Shown here piece by piece: positions 7,875 through 15,865 of a stretch of DNA of 64,000 nucleotides. The first letter of the stretch is position 1; each line of letters opens with the position of its first letter. The notes under the pieces are model-generated. The model ran no database searches and had not been told where the DNA came from. It was given only the letters and a program-made list of their open reading frames with translations. Position numbers and translations under genes: made by a program. The stretch comes from Desulfofundulus salinus (GTDB taxonomy: Bacteria; Bacillota; Desulfotomaculia; Desulfotomaculales; Desulfovirgulaceae), in contig NZ_RBWE01000001.1 in the NCBI RefSeq assembly GCF_003627965.1, forward strand, positions 601,381 through 665,380. The letters are read 5' to 3'.

Positions 7875-9389
7875 ATGTTTTCCCATCTGTTACCGGAGTT
7901 TCTGGTAGAACGCCGCAGTGACCGGTGTATAAAATGCCGGGTCTGTGAGCGGCAGTGTCCCAACGGGGTTCACCATTACGATACAGAACTGGACTTGATG
8001 TTCAGCGATGAAAGCCCGTGTGTGGGGTGCCAGCGTTGTGTGGTGTTCTGTCCCACCCATGCCCTGTCTGTGTATCCGCACCCCACGACCTACCGTCCCA
8101 ATGCCAGCTGGACCAGGGAGAAGCTGCAGGATTTAAAGAAACAGGCCGAGACCGGAGGGGTTATTCTGACCGGCAGCGGCAATGACAAGCCCTACCGGAT
8201 TTACTGGGACCACCTGGTCCTGAATGCCTCCCAGGTAACCAACCCTTCCATTGACCCGCTGCGGGAGCCCATGGAACTGCGTACTTACCTGGGGCGTAAG
8301 CCGGACACTCTGGAAGTGGAAGTATGTGGGGACAAAGTGTCCATTACATCCCGGCTTTCACCCAATGTGCCCGTGGAAACGCCCATTCTTTTCTCGGCCA
8401 TGTCCTACGGTGCCATCAGCTACCAGGCCTTTGTGTCCCTGGCCATGGCTGCTAAAGAGTTCGGCACCCTCTTCAATACCGGTGAAGGCGGTCTGCCCCG
8501 GGAAATGCGGGAAAAGTTCGGCCAAAATGCCATCGTGCAGTGTGCCAGCGGGCGCTTTGGGGTTGACCCGGAGTATTTAAACTCGGCAGCCGTGGTGGAA
8601 ATCAAGATCGGCCAGGGGGCCAAACCGGGTATTGGCGGTCACCTGCCGGGAGAAAAGGTGGCGGCCAACATTGCCCTGACCCGGATGATCCCTGAAGGTA
8701 CCGATGCTCTCTCCCCGGCGCCGCAGCATGACATTTATTCCATTGAAGACCTGTCCATGCTCATCTATGCCTTGAAGGAGGCCACCAACTACGAAAAGCC
8801 GGTATCCGTCAAGATTGCAGCGGTGCACAACGTGGCGGCCATTGCCTCCGGCATAGTCAGAGCTGGAGCAGATATCGTGGCCATTGACGGCCTGCGGGGC
8901 GGTACTGGTGCCGCGCCCAAAGCCATCCGGGATAACGTGGGTATTCCCATCGAGCTGGCTTTAGCGGCAGTGGACCGGCGGCTGCGGGAAGAGGGCATCA
9001 GGCACAAGTGCTCAATCATCGCGGCCAGCGGTATCCGTTGCAGTGCGGACGTGGTCAAAGCCATTGCCCTGGGAGCGGACGCGGTGTACATCGGCTCGGC
9101 GGCACTGGTGGCCATGGGCTGCACCCTGTGCCAGAAATGCTATACCGGTAAATGTGCCTGGGGTATCTGCACCCAGGATCCCTACCTCACCCGCCGCCTG
9201 AACCCGGAAATCGCCAGCCAGCGGCTGGTCAACCTGCTGCGGGGCTGGAGCCATGAGATCAAGGAAATGCTGGGCGGCATGGGCATTAACGCCATTGAAA
9301 GCCTGCGGGGCAACCGGGAACACCTGCGCGGGGTGGGCCTGGAGAGCTGGGAACTGGACGTGCTGGGAGTAAAAGGAGCGGGGGAGTGA
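7875..9389 (+). CDS. gltB: Glutamate synthase FMN subunit with N-terminal ferredoxin domain
   Basis: A 504-residue subunit corresponding to the central and FMN-barrel domains of GltB. The N-terminus carries two 4Fe-4S motifs (C18, C21, C24, C28 and C49, C52, C55, C59), then the glutamate synthase barrel with GEGGLPREM, GQGAKPGIGGHLPGEKV, SVKIAAVHNV, DGLRGGTGAAPK and the 3Fe-4S motif CTLCQKCYTGKCAWGIC. It makes glutamate from 2-oxoglutarate and ammonia from the amidotransferase. The extra ferredoxin domain is typical of archaeal-type enzymes. It is followed after 4 bases by the GXGXG subunit. ATG 7875 has GAGGGTGAG upstream. Confidence 0.92.
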   Translation: MFSHLLPEFLVERRSDRCIKCRVCERQCPNGVHHYDTELDLMFSDESPCVGCQRCVVFCPTHALSVYPHPTTYRPNASWTREKLQDLKKQAETGGVILTGSGNDKPYRIYWDHLVLNASQVTNPSIDPLREPMELRTYLGRKPDTLEVEVCGDKVSITSRLSPNVPVETPILFSAMSYGAISYQAFVSLAMAAKEFGTLFNTGEGGLPREMREKFGQNAIVQCASGRFGVDPEYLNSAAVVEIKIGQGAKPGIGGHLPGEKVAANIALTRMIPEGTDALSPAPQHDIYSIEDLSMLIYALKEATNYEKPVSVKIAAVHNVAAIASGIVRAGADIVAIDGLRGGTGAAPKAIRDNVGIPIELALAAVDRRLREEGIRHKCSIIAASGIRCSADVVKAIALGADAVYIGSAALVAMGCTLCQKCYTGKCAWGICTQDPYLTRRLNPEIASQRLVNLLRGWSHEIKEMLGGMGINAIESLRGNREHLRGVGLESWELDVLGVKGAGE

Positions 9390-9393
9390 GAAC

Positions 9394-10245
9394 ATGGCGG
9401 TAAGCTGTGCCCGATATGGTCTGCGGGAAATGTTTTTAGGTGGTGTTAGATCCCTTGATGAACTGAGGAGCCGTCTTTCAATAGATGGACAGGAGGCGGA
9501 AATAGACGCCCGGGATCTTGTGCACAAGGAAATAAATGATCTGATTCGGGAAGCGGCCCTTTCCGGCGCCCGCAAGATCACTCTGCTAAACGTTTGCGGC
9601 CAGCGTTACATCGGGACGCGGCTCTTCCTCCCACAGCAGGAAGGCAAAATAGAAATTCATGTTTATTCCACGCCGGGCAACGACCTGGGAGCTTTCCTGG
9701 CCGGGCACCGCATCGTGGTGCACGGCAACGCCCAGGACGGGGTGGGCAATACCATGGATGACGGCGAGATTGTGGTTCACGGGCGGGCAGGGGATATCGT
9801 GGCCATGGCCATGCGCGGCGGCAGGATTTTTATCCGGGACAGCGTCGGTTACCGGGCGGCCATTCATATGAAGGAGTATACCGGCAAGGTGCCGGTACTG
9901 GTAATAGGCGGGACGGCCCAGGACTTCTTTGGCGAGTACATGGCCGGGGGTATTGTGATCCTGCTGGGCTTAAACCTTAAGCCGGGTGAGCGGCACCACG
10001 CCCATTATATCGGCACGGGCATGCACGGAGGGGTGATTTACCTGCGGGGAGAGGTTGCCCCCTACCAGCTGGGCAAGGAAGTGGGCGTGCTGGAGCTGGA
10101 TGACAAAGACCGCCGGCTTTTACACCAGTACGTTGGTGAATTTACCCGGCACTTTAAACTCAATGCGGAAAGCATCCTGGATGACCGTTTTGTCAAACTG
10201 ATGCCGGTATCCAAAAGACCTTACGGCAGGATTTACGCCTATTAG
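9394..10245 (+). CDS. Glutamate synthase GXGXG-domain subunit
   Basis: A 283-residue protein consisting mainly of the right-handed beta-helix that forms the C-terminal domain of GltB, with the repeated glycine pattern in GNAQDGVGNTMDDGEIVVHG, GRAGDIVAMAMRGGRIFIRD and GGVIYLRGEV. In intact GltB this domain is structural and supports the ammonia tunnel; here it is separate, as in archaeal-type enzymes. The first 60 residues form an N-terminal extension before the helix. It starts 4 bases after the FMN-subunit stop. With the genes at 4580, 5042, 6330 and 7875 it completes a five-polypeptide glutamate synthase. Confidence 0.88.
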   Translation: MAVSCARYGLREMFLGGVRSLDELRSRLSIDGQEAEIDARDLVHKEINDLIREAALSGARKITLLNVCGQRYIGTRLFLPQQEGKIEIHVYSTPGNDLGAFLAGHRIVVHGNAQDGVGNTMDDGEIVVHGRAGDIVAMAMRGGRIFIRDSVGYRAAIHMKEYTGKVPVLVIGGTAQDFFGEYMAGGIVILLGLNLKPGERHHAHYIGTGMHGGVIYLRGEVAPYQLGKEVGVLELDDKDRRLLHQYVGEFTRHFKLNAESILDDRFVKLMPVSKRPYGRIYAY

Positions 10246-10262
10246 ACCACAGAAGATAAATG

Positions 10263-10471
10263 GCCGCCGTTTTGCACGAAGCGAGCGACCTTGAGCCGAG
10301 CAGGTGCCAAACTTGGCGAGACCGAGGGCGGAGGCGGGGCCGAGGGCATGGATGCCCGAGGCCGGCCCCTGAGGCATGGATGCCGAATGGGCCGGGAACC
10401 CCGCCGGAGCCCGAGGTCGAGCACTAGTTTGGCCTGCGAGGCGAACGGAGCGAGCGCGTGCAAACGGCGGC
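10263..10471. repeat. Second long imperfect palindrome after glutamate synthase genes
   Basis: The ends GCCGCCGTTTTGCACG (10263-10278) and CGTGCAAACGGCGGC (10457-10471) are inverted with one base indel, and the arms keep partial complementarity inward. The centre has near-direct repeats GGGCATGGATGCCC and GGCATGGATGCC, each itself palindromic. The whole 10246-10596 gap has no convincing gene. Its layout resembles the element at 7521-7774 although the sequence differs, so both may be dispersed GC-rich intergenic elements. Confidence 0.55.
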
Positions 10472-10596
10472 AATTACTATTTTCAGGGTAGAGATACCTA
10501 CTGGATCTTGACCACGGACTCTTGCGTTAATCCGATATTCAATGTGCGGGTTTTATGTTAAAATAAACTTATTCCAGAAAGAACGGGGGGATAGGC

Positions 10597-11100
10597 GTGA
10601 AACATACCTTGGCGGTGCTGGTGCTGAACAAGCCGGGGGTGCTGGCCCGGATTTCCGGCCTGTTGAGCAGGAGGGTATTCAATATAGAAAGTATTGCCGC
10701 CGGTTACACCGAGGAGCCGGACATCACCCGCATTACCATTGTGGTTAACGGCGACGACCGGGAACTGGATCAAGTGGTTAAACAACTATCCAAGCTGGTG
10801 GACGTGATCAAGATTCAGGAACTGCACAGCAGTGAATCCATTGAGCGGGAGCTGGCCCTGATCAAGGTGAAGGCTGATGCGGCCCGCCGCTCCGATATTG
10901 TCGATATTGTCGAGATCTTCCGGGCGAACATTGTGGACGTCAACCGGGAAACAATGGTTATTGAACTGACGGGCGATGAAGAAAAGATCAACGCTCTGTG
11001 CGCGGTGCTGGAGGATCACGGCATTGTCGAAATGGTGCGTACCGGTAAAATTGCCTTGTGCCGCGGCCCGGGAGCAGCCAAGTATTATCAGGAACAGTAA
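10597..11100 (+). CDS. ilvN: Acetolactate synthase small (regulatory) subunit, orphan copy
   Basis: A 167-residue IlvN/IlvH-type protein: N-terminal ACT domain (HTLAVLVLNKPGVLARISGL, residues 2-75) and the conserved C-terminal half with ELTGDEEKINAL and GIVEMVRTGKIAL. It activates and confers valine feedback on acetolactate synthase catalytic subunits. No catalytic subunit is adjacent; the two copies are about 27 and 30 kb downstream, where another small subunit (39254) already exists. GTG 10597 follows a run of G (10585-10590), a good ribosome site. Why a second small subunit sits beside nitrogen-assimilation genes is unknown; linking BCAA synthesis to nitrogen status is only a suggestion. 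Confidence 0.9.
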   Translation: MKHTLAVLVLNKPGVLARISGLLSRRVFNIESIAAGYTEEPDITRITIVVNGDDRELDQVVKQLSKLVDVIKIQELHSSESIERELALIKVKADAARRSDIVDIVEIFRANIVDVNRETMVIELTGDEEKINALCAVLEDHGIVEMVRTGKIALCRGPGAAKYYQEQ

Positions 11101-11124
11101 ATAATACCCCTTTTTAACCAGGTA

Positions 11125-11155
11125 TTGACATAACCCGCGCCCAGGTGTATATAAT
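11125..11155 (+). promoter_or_regulatory. Promoter of the toxin-antitoxin pair
   Basis: Consensus TTGACA at 11125-11130 and TATAAT at 11150-11155, spacer 19 bases (17 if the overlapping TATATA at 11148 is used). It lies just upstream of the antitoxin gene at 11202. Confidence 0.7.
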
Positions 11156-11201
11156 ATGTTATACTGGTAGTTTTGCCTCGAATTTAAGGAGGGTATGGCT
11201 G

Positions 11202-11471
11202 GTGGCTCAGGTGAAAAGAATTATGGTTAGCCTTCCCGACAATCTCCTGGCCGAGGTAGACGGGATTGTGGCTGCAGAAAGATTGAACAGGAGCGAATTG
11301 ATCCGGGAGGCCATGCGCTTCTACATTGCCGAACGCAAGCGCCGGCAATTACGGGAGCAGTTGAAAAAGGGGTATCAGGAAATGGCCAAAATCAACCGGG
11401 AATTAGCCGCTGAACACTACCGGCTGGAGGCGGAAGCGGTAAGACAATATGAGAAGGCGGAGGTAAAATAA
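11202..11471 (+). CDS. ndoAI: Ribbon-helix-helix antitoxin, EndoAI (NdoAI) family
   Basis: An 89-residue protein with an N-terminal ribbon-helix-helix DNA-binding domain ([19 protein letters not shown] and [14 protein letters not shown], residues 4-45) and a charged helical tail ([19 protein letters not shown]) that would wrap the toxin. I chose GTG 11202, with AAGGAGGG at 11186-11193 at ideal spacing, rather than the in-frame ATG at 11145, which overlaps the promoter. The toxin gene begins 4 bases after its stop. In Bacilli this pair sits near alr; here it lies between ilvN and a peptidase, so only the pair is conserved. It should repress its own promoter. Confidence 0.88.
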   Translation: MAQVKRIMVSLPDNLLAEVDGIVAAERLNRSELIREAMRFYIAERKRRQLREQLKKGYQEMAKINRELAAEHYRLEAEAVRQYEKAEVK

Positions 11472-11475
11472 ATCA

Positions 11476-11826
11476 ATGCAGGTCCGCCGTGGCGACATCT
11501 TTTATGCCGACCTCAGCCCGGTGGTGGGTTCGGAGCAGGGTGGTACCCGCCCCGTTCTAATTCTGCAAAATGATATTGGCAACCAGTACAGTCCCACCAC
11601 CATTGTGGCGGCCATTACTTCTCAAATTGACAAGGCCAAGCTTCCCACCCATGTGGAAATGCCCGCAAGTCCGGGCGGACTGGAGAAGGATTCGGTCATT
11701 CTGCTGGAACAGATTCGCACCATTGACAAGAGCCGCCTGATGGAAAAAGTCACCTCCTTAAGTCGCGAAACCATGCTCAAAGTGAACCATGCCGTGGAAA
11801 TCAGTCTGGGCCTGGTGGACATCTAG
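11476..11826 (+). CDS. ndoA: mRNA interferase toxin, MazF/EndoA family
   Basis: A 116-residue MazF-type endoribonuclease. [30 protein letters not shown] is split here by the classic family order: [23 protein letters not shown], then [11 protein letters not shown] and [19 protein letters not shown]. The length equals Bacillus EndoA. It cleaves mRNA at short specific sites when not bound by the antitoxin encoded directly upstream. No truncation is visible. A terminator follows at 11827. Confidence 0.93.
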   Translation: MQVRRGDIFYADLSPVVGSEQGGTRPVLILQNDIGNQYSPTTIVAAITSQIDKAKLPTHVEMPASPGGLEKDSVILLEQIRTIDKSRLMEKVTSLSRETMLKVNHAVEISLGLVDI

Positions 11827-11854
11827 AGCGCCTGCAGCAGGTGCTTTTTCTTTT
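11827..11854 (+). terminator. Terminator after toxin gene
   Basis: AGCGCCTG pairs with CAGGTGCT around a short loop and is followed by TTTTTCTTTTT, ending the toxin-antitoxin operon before the gene at 11873. Confidence 0.6.
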
Positions 11855-11872
11855 TGAAGCGGGGGTGCTTTA

Positions 11873-12598
11873 ATGCTGCCGGTAATTGGCATTACCTGCG
11901 CCTGGGATGAGGAAAAAACGCGGTTTTTTTTAAGCCGTTTTTATACCGGGGCGGTGGAAGCCGCCGGTGGGTTACCGTTATTGCTGCCGTACACCAAAAG
12001 AGAGGCCGGTTTGAATACATGGCCGGAGCTTTTAGACGGGTTAATTCTCTCCGGGGGCGGCGATGTGGATCCCGTCCATTTTGGGGAAGAACCCCTGCCG
12101 GGTTGTGGAGAAATAAGCCCGGAGCGGGACGACTTTGAACTGAGTCTGGCCCGCCGGGCGTTATCTTTGGGCCTGCCCGTCCTGGGCATTTGCAGGGGGG
12201 CCCAGGTATTGAATATTGCCGCCGGGGGGGATATTTATCAGGATATTGTTGCTCAGGTTCCGGGTTGTTTGAAGCACCAGCAGCGGGCTCCCCGCTGGTG
12301 CGCCACCCACGGAATTATGGTGGAGGAAAACACCTGCCTGGCCGATATATTTGGTGCAGGGGTTATGCGGGTGAACAGCTTTCACCACCAGGCGGTACGA
12401 CGGCCTGCTCCGGGGTTTATTGTTTCTGCCCGTTCCGTGGATGGTATTATCGAAGCCATAGAAAGCACCGCCCGGGGTTTTGCCCTGGGGGTGCAGTGGC
12501 ATCCCGAAACCATGTGGGAGCGGGACGGGCGCTTTTTAGGTCTTTTTGCGGCCCTGGTGGACGCCGGCCGGGAGTACAAAAGACAAAAGGGGAGATGA
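11873..12598 (+). CDS. Gamma-glutamyl-GABA hydrolase-like class I amidotransferase (peptidase C26)
   Basis: A 241-residue PuuD-type hydrolase. The nucleophile elbow is LGICRGAQVLNIA (Cys near residue 104) and the His-Glu pair is in WHPETMW. Family landmarks DGLILSGGGDVDP and NSFHHQAV are present. Relatives cleave gamma-glutamyl bonds, for example in polyamine breakdown; the substrate here is unknown. ATG 11873 follows GGGGGTGC. The amidohydrolase gene starts 6 bases later, so both may act on one nitrogen compound. No other putrescine-pathway genes are visible, so the PuuD name would over-reach. Confidence 0.8.
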   Translation: MLPVIGITCAWDEEKTRFFLSRFYTGAVEAAGGLPLLLPYTKREAGLNTWPELLDGLILSGGGDVDPVHFGEEPLPGCGEISPERDDFELSLARRALSLGLPVLGICRGAQVLNIAAGGDIYQDIVAQVPGCLKHQQRAPRWCATHGIMVEENTCLADIFGAGVMRVNSFHHQAVRRPAPGFIVSARSVDGIIEAIESTARGFALGVQWHPETMWERDGRFLGLFAALVDAGREYKRQKGR

Positions 12599-12604
12599 GA
12601 AAAT

Positions 12605-13762
12605 ATGCTGGCCATAACCGGTGGAAAAGTGATTACCATGACCGGACAAATATACGAACCGGGCATGGTGCTTATAGAGCAGGGCAAAATTGTCTCCGTA
12701 GGCCCTTTAAACGGGGTTCCGGCAGGAGTTGAGGTGGACGATGCCACCGGCTGTGTGGTAATGCCCGGGTTTATCGATGCCCACTGCCATGTGGGCGTGG
12801 CCGAGGAGATTTACCGGGAGGAGGGGGATGATACCAATGAATATACCGATCCGGTTACCCCTCACCTGCGGGCCATCGATGCCGTCTACCCTGCAGATTT
12901 GGGCTTTGAAGATGCCCGGGCCGGGGGAGTGACCACCGTGGCCACCGGTCCCGGCAGCGCCAATATCATCGGTGGGGAGATGGTGGCCCTCAAAACCGCC
13001 GGCGAGGTGGTCGACCGGATGGTGCTCCGGGCCCCGGTGGGCTTAAAGGCTGCCCTTGGTGAGAATCCCAAGCGCACTTACGGGCGCGAGAAAAAAATGC
13101 CCGCCACCCGCATGGCTTCGGCGGCCCTCTTAAGGGAGGCGCTGGCTAAAGCCCAGGATTACCAGCGCAAGCTGGAAGCGGCAGCGGCCGGGCAGGGTGA
13201 ACGTCCCGACCGGGATCTAAAAATGGAGTCATTGGTACGGGTGTTACGGCGGGAAATTCCATTAAGGGTGCATGCTCACCGGGCTGATGACATTATGACC
13301 GCCCTGCGCATTGCCCGGGAATTCAATCTTTTGCTGGTAGTGGAGCATTGCACTGAAGGCTACCTGGTGTCGCAGGAGCTGGCGGCCCATGGGGTGATGG
13401 CCGTGGTGGGGCCGATGATTACCAACCGGGCCAAGGTAGAGCTAAAAGGGATTTCCCTGCAAACTCCCCGGGCCCTGGCCGAGGCTGGTGTCACTTTTGC
13501 CATCATGACCGATCACCCGGTGGTGCCCATTCAGTATCTGGCCCTATCCGCCGCCCTGGCCGTCCGGGGCGGACTGCCGGAGGAAAGGGCCCTGCGGGCC
13601 ATTACCCTGGATGCAGCCAGGATACTGGGCCTGGAAAACCGGTTGGGTAGCCTGGAGCCGGGTAAGGATGCCGATATAGTCATGCTAAACGGTCATCCCT
13701 TTGATCCCCGCACCCGGGTGGTTAAAACATATATTGATGGGCGGCTGGTTTACAGGGCTTGA
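12605..13762 (+). CDS. Amidohydrolase (imidazolonepropionase-like)
   Basis: A 385-residue metal-dependent amidohydrolase. Seen motifs: N-terminal beta-sandwich segment (AITGGKVITMTGQ), PGFIDAHCHVG with the two metal histidines (near residues 59-61), RVHAHRADDI, LVVEHCTEGYL, FAIMTDHPV with the metal Asp, and the C-terminal GSLEPGKDADIVMLNGHP. Stand-alone relatives are usually annotated only as amidohydrolase; the substrate is not known. It is translationally close to the C26 hydrolase upstream (6-base gap), suggesting a shared pathway for a cyclic amide or gamma-glutamyl compound, which is inference. Confidence 0.85.
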   Translation: MLAITGGKVITMTGQIYEPGMVLIEQGKIVSVGPLNGVPAGVEVDDATGCVVMPGFIDAHCHVGVAEEIYREEGDDTNEYTDPVTPHLRAIDAVYPADLGFEDARAGGVTTVATGPGSANIIGGEMVALKTAGEVVDRMVLRAPVGLKAALGENPKRTYGREKKMPATRMASAALLREALAKAQDYQRKLEAAAAGQGERPDRDLKMESLVRVLRREIPLRVHAHRADDIMTALRIAREFNLLLVVEHCTEGYLVSQELAAHGVMAVVGPMITNRAKVELKGISLQTPRALAEAGVTFAIMTDHPVVPIQYLALSAALAVRGGLPEERALRAITLDAARILGLENRLGSLEPGKDADIVMLNGHPFDPRTRVVKTYIDGRLVYRA

Positions 13763-14073
13763 AATATATTAACAGTTAGTGTGCTGCTTAAAAGAAGTGA
13801 AAAATATGCTTGGTCACGAAATGAGAGTGAAATATCATGAGGAAATGATGAATTGTAATGATGAACTATATCATTAAAGTTAGTTTTTTCATAAAATAAT
13901 GACAGAATTATTAAAAAATTAGATTATATCGGTGAAATTAAATATTTTTCAATGGAATTTACGGATAACCTGGCAGGATTAAATGAATTGGTGTCGAACA
14001 TATAAGTCAACAAAAAACGGAAAGATTAAACTTCAATGTAAATTCATGTCATGCTTTGTCGGAGGTGCGATGT
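13763..14073. other. AT-rich intergenic stretch, no gene seen
   Basis: About 310 bases, much more AT-rich than the surroundings. I see no coding frame with a ribosome site and no convincing terminator or riboswitch. It presumably contains the promoter of the regulator at 14074, but no hexamer pair stands out. Confidence 0.4.
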
Positions 14074-14484
14074 TTGAGAAGGGAGACTTTTGATGTTCTA
14101 ATAGTTGATGACCAACCCGGGGTGCGTTATTTGCTGGAGATACTTGTCAGGGAATTTGGTCACCGGGTGCATACCGCGGAGAACGGACTGGTGGCCATTG
14201 AGAAGGTGCGCCAGATTCACCCGCAGGTCATTTTTATGGATGTGAGGATGCCTTTAATGGACGGCCTGGAGGCGCTGCGGCGCATTAGAAGGATTGCCCC
14301 GGATACCATTGTTATCATCATGACCGCCTATATTTCCGAGCAGACCAGAGAGCAGGCACTGAAAAACGGCGCTCTTTGCTGCATGGCCAAACCCTTTGAC
14401 ATTGAAAAGGTTAAGGCTTTGATCCAGGATTTGACCTGGAATCAAAAACAGAATTATTTTTGGGGTGAAAGTTATGTAATTTAA
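14074..14484 (+). CDS. spo0F: Spo0F-like single-domain response regulator
   Basis: A 136-residue receiver-only protein: acidic pocket D12-D13 (IVDDQPGVRYLLEIL), phospho-acceptor Asp56 in FMDVRMPLMDG, Thr in IIMTAY and Lys in AKPFDIEK. IVDDQ-G-R-LL and IIMTAY...AKPFDI closely follow Bacillus Spo0F, the phosphorelay intermediate for sporulation. I chose TTG 14074 because GGAGGT (14061-14066) is 7 bases upstream; the frame is open to an earlier TTG at 14056 with no ribosome site. Other single-domain regulators cannot be excluded, so the name is probable. About 20 extra C-terminal residues follow the domain. Confidence 0.78.
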   Translation: MRRETFDVLIVDDQPGVRYLLEILVREFGHRVHTAENGLVAIEKVRQIHPQVIFMDVRMPLMDGLEALRRIRRIAPDTIVIIMTAYISEQTREQALKNGALCCMAKPFDIEKVKALIQDLTWNQKQNYFWGESYVI

Positions 14485-14623
14485 AATTTAAAGCAGGAAA
14501 AATTTTTTTGTTAACGAACAATTATACAATATACAAGTAAAAAGGTTTTATACCCATGGGGGTGCCCGGTACCAGTACATCGCAGCCCATTTTAAGTAGA
14601 ATACGGGCCATGGTTCTCTTGTT

Positions 14624-14706
14624 TGCTTGGCGCGGTGCCGGGCTGAGAAAAGCGTTTTTTCGCTTTACCCTTTGAACCTGATCTGGATCATACCAGCGTA
14701 GGGAAA
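14624..14706 (+). promoter_or_regulatory. TPP (thiamine pyrophosphate) riboswitch
   Basis: The conserved aptamer parts are present in order: GGTGCCGGGCTGAGA, a variable hairpin (AAAGCG...CGCTTT), ACCCTTTGAACCTGATCTGG and ACCAGCGTAGGGA. It precedes a thiE-containing operon, as expected. The segment ATGGGT just after the aptamer can pair with ACCCAT of the terminator at 14727, giving the antiterminator alternative. Confidence 0.95.
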
Positions 14707-14726
14707 TGGGTGACCGGCAGTGTATT

Positions 14727-14763
14727 ATACCCATCTCCTTATCAGGTGGATGGGTATTTTTTA
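14727..14763 (+). terminator. Riboswitch-controlled terminator before thiamine operon
   Basis: ATACCCATC (14727-14735) pairs with GATGGGTAT (14749-14757) and is followed by a T-run. It is the expression platform of the TPP riboswitch; high thiamine pyrophosphate should favour it. Confidence 0.85.
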
Positions 14764-14776
14764 TGGGGGTGGTTCT

Positions 14777-15865
14777 ATGGGAGATCTTTACCGGGTCCTG
14801 GATGCCAATTTTAACCGCGCCCGGGAAGGGTTGCGGGTGGTGGAAGAAGTGGCCCGCTTTGTTCTTGACGATGCCGGGATGACCATGCGCATAAGGGATA
14901 TGCGGCACCGCCTGGGTATATTGCAGGAAAGTTTTCCCGGGCGGGGGACGGTTCTGGTGCAGGCCCGGGATGTGGAGGGTGACGTGGCCGCCCCCGCCCC
15001 CCCGGCCACGGGAGAGGAAAAGACCAATCTTATACAGCTGGTTATGGCCAACTTTAAACGGGTGCAGGAAGCTGCCCGGGTGCTGGAAGAGTATGCCCGC
15101 CTTTTGCCGGTAACCGCTCCCTTTAAGGAGATCCGCTATGTTGCTTATTTGGTGGAAAAGGAAATGGTGAGCCGCCTGGCGCAGTTGGACGCGGGTGAAG
15201 CTCCTTCTTGTAAACCGGGGGCCCGCAGAGTTGATTACAGCCTCTACGTAATTACGGGGGATAAGTTTAGCCGGGGCCGGTCGGTGGTGGAAGTGGCCCG
15301 GGCAGCTATTGACGGCGGGGCAACAATTTTGCAGCTGCGGGAAAAGGCTTTTACCGCCCGCCAGCTAATTGACGCCGGACACCAGCTGCGCCGCCTGACC
15401 CGGGAGAAGGGGGTAACCTTTATTGTCAACGACCGGGTAGATGTAGCCCTGGCGGTGGAGGCCGACGGTGTACACTTAGGCCAGGATGATCTGCCCATCG
15501 GCATGGCCCGGCGCATTCTCGGCCCCGGCAAAATTATCGGCATCTCCACCCACAGTGTGGAGCAGGCCCTGGAGGCCCAGCGGCAGGGCGCCGACTATAT
15601 CGGTGTAGGTCCCGTCTTTGAAACTCATACCAAAGATGATGTCCAGGCCCCGGTGGGTGTGGACCTGGTGCGGCAGGTGGCGTCGGTGGTAAGCATACCC
15701 AAAGTGGCCATCGGGGGCATCAAGGCATACAACGTAGAAGAGGTGATTGCTGCCGGGGCTGACGGGGTGGCAGTGATCACGGCAGTGGTGGCAGCAGAAG
15801 ATGTATCCGGCGCTGCCCGCGAACTGCGTTCCCGGATCGAAAAAGCAAGGAGGTATTTGCCATGA
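14777..15865 (+). CDS. thiE: ThiD2-ThiE fusion: HMP-phosphate kinase-like domain plus thiamine-phosphate synthase
   Basis: A 362-residue two-domain protein. Residues 1 to about 130 ([23 protein letters not shown]) match the ThiD2 domain proposed to replace ThiD as HMP-phosphate kinase; residues about 150-360 are ThiE ([60 protein letters not shown]), which joins HMP-pyrophosphate and thiazole phosphate. I chose ATG 14777 behind GGGGGTGG, after the leader terminator, instead of upstream in-frame starts inside the terminator. The stop overlaps thiC (ATGA). The kinase function of the N-terminal domain is from comparative genomics, not visible catalysis. Confidence 0.92.
   Translation: MGDLYRVLDANFNRAREGLRVVEEVARFVLDDAGMTMRIRDMRHRLGILQESFPGRGTVLVQARDVEGDVAAPAPPATGEEKTNLIQLVMANFKRVQEAARVLEEYARLLPVTAPFKEIRYVAYLVEKEMVSRLAQLDAGEAPSCKPGARRVDYSLYVITGDKFSRGRSVVEVARAAIDGGATILQLREKAFTARQLIDAGHQLRRLTREKGVTFIVNDRVDVALAVEADGVHLGQDDLPIGMARRILGPGKIIGISTHSVEQALEAQRQGADYIGVGPVFETHTKDDVQAPVGVDLVRQVASVVSIPKVAIGGIKAYNVEEVIAAGADGVAVITAVVAAEDVSGAARELRSRIEKARRYLP

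Noticed and set aside
13800..14040. Search for a riboswitch or small RNA before the Spo0F-like gene
   Set aside because: The stretch is simply AT-rich; no conserved core or stable stem with a T-run was found.
14522..14620. Minus-strand frame overlapping the thiamine leader (..MARILLKMGCDVLVPGTPMG..)
   Set aside because: Looks protein-like for about 30 residues but overlaps the TPP riboswitch, has no ribosome site and no matching neighbour.
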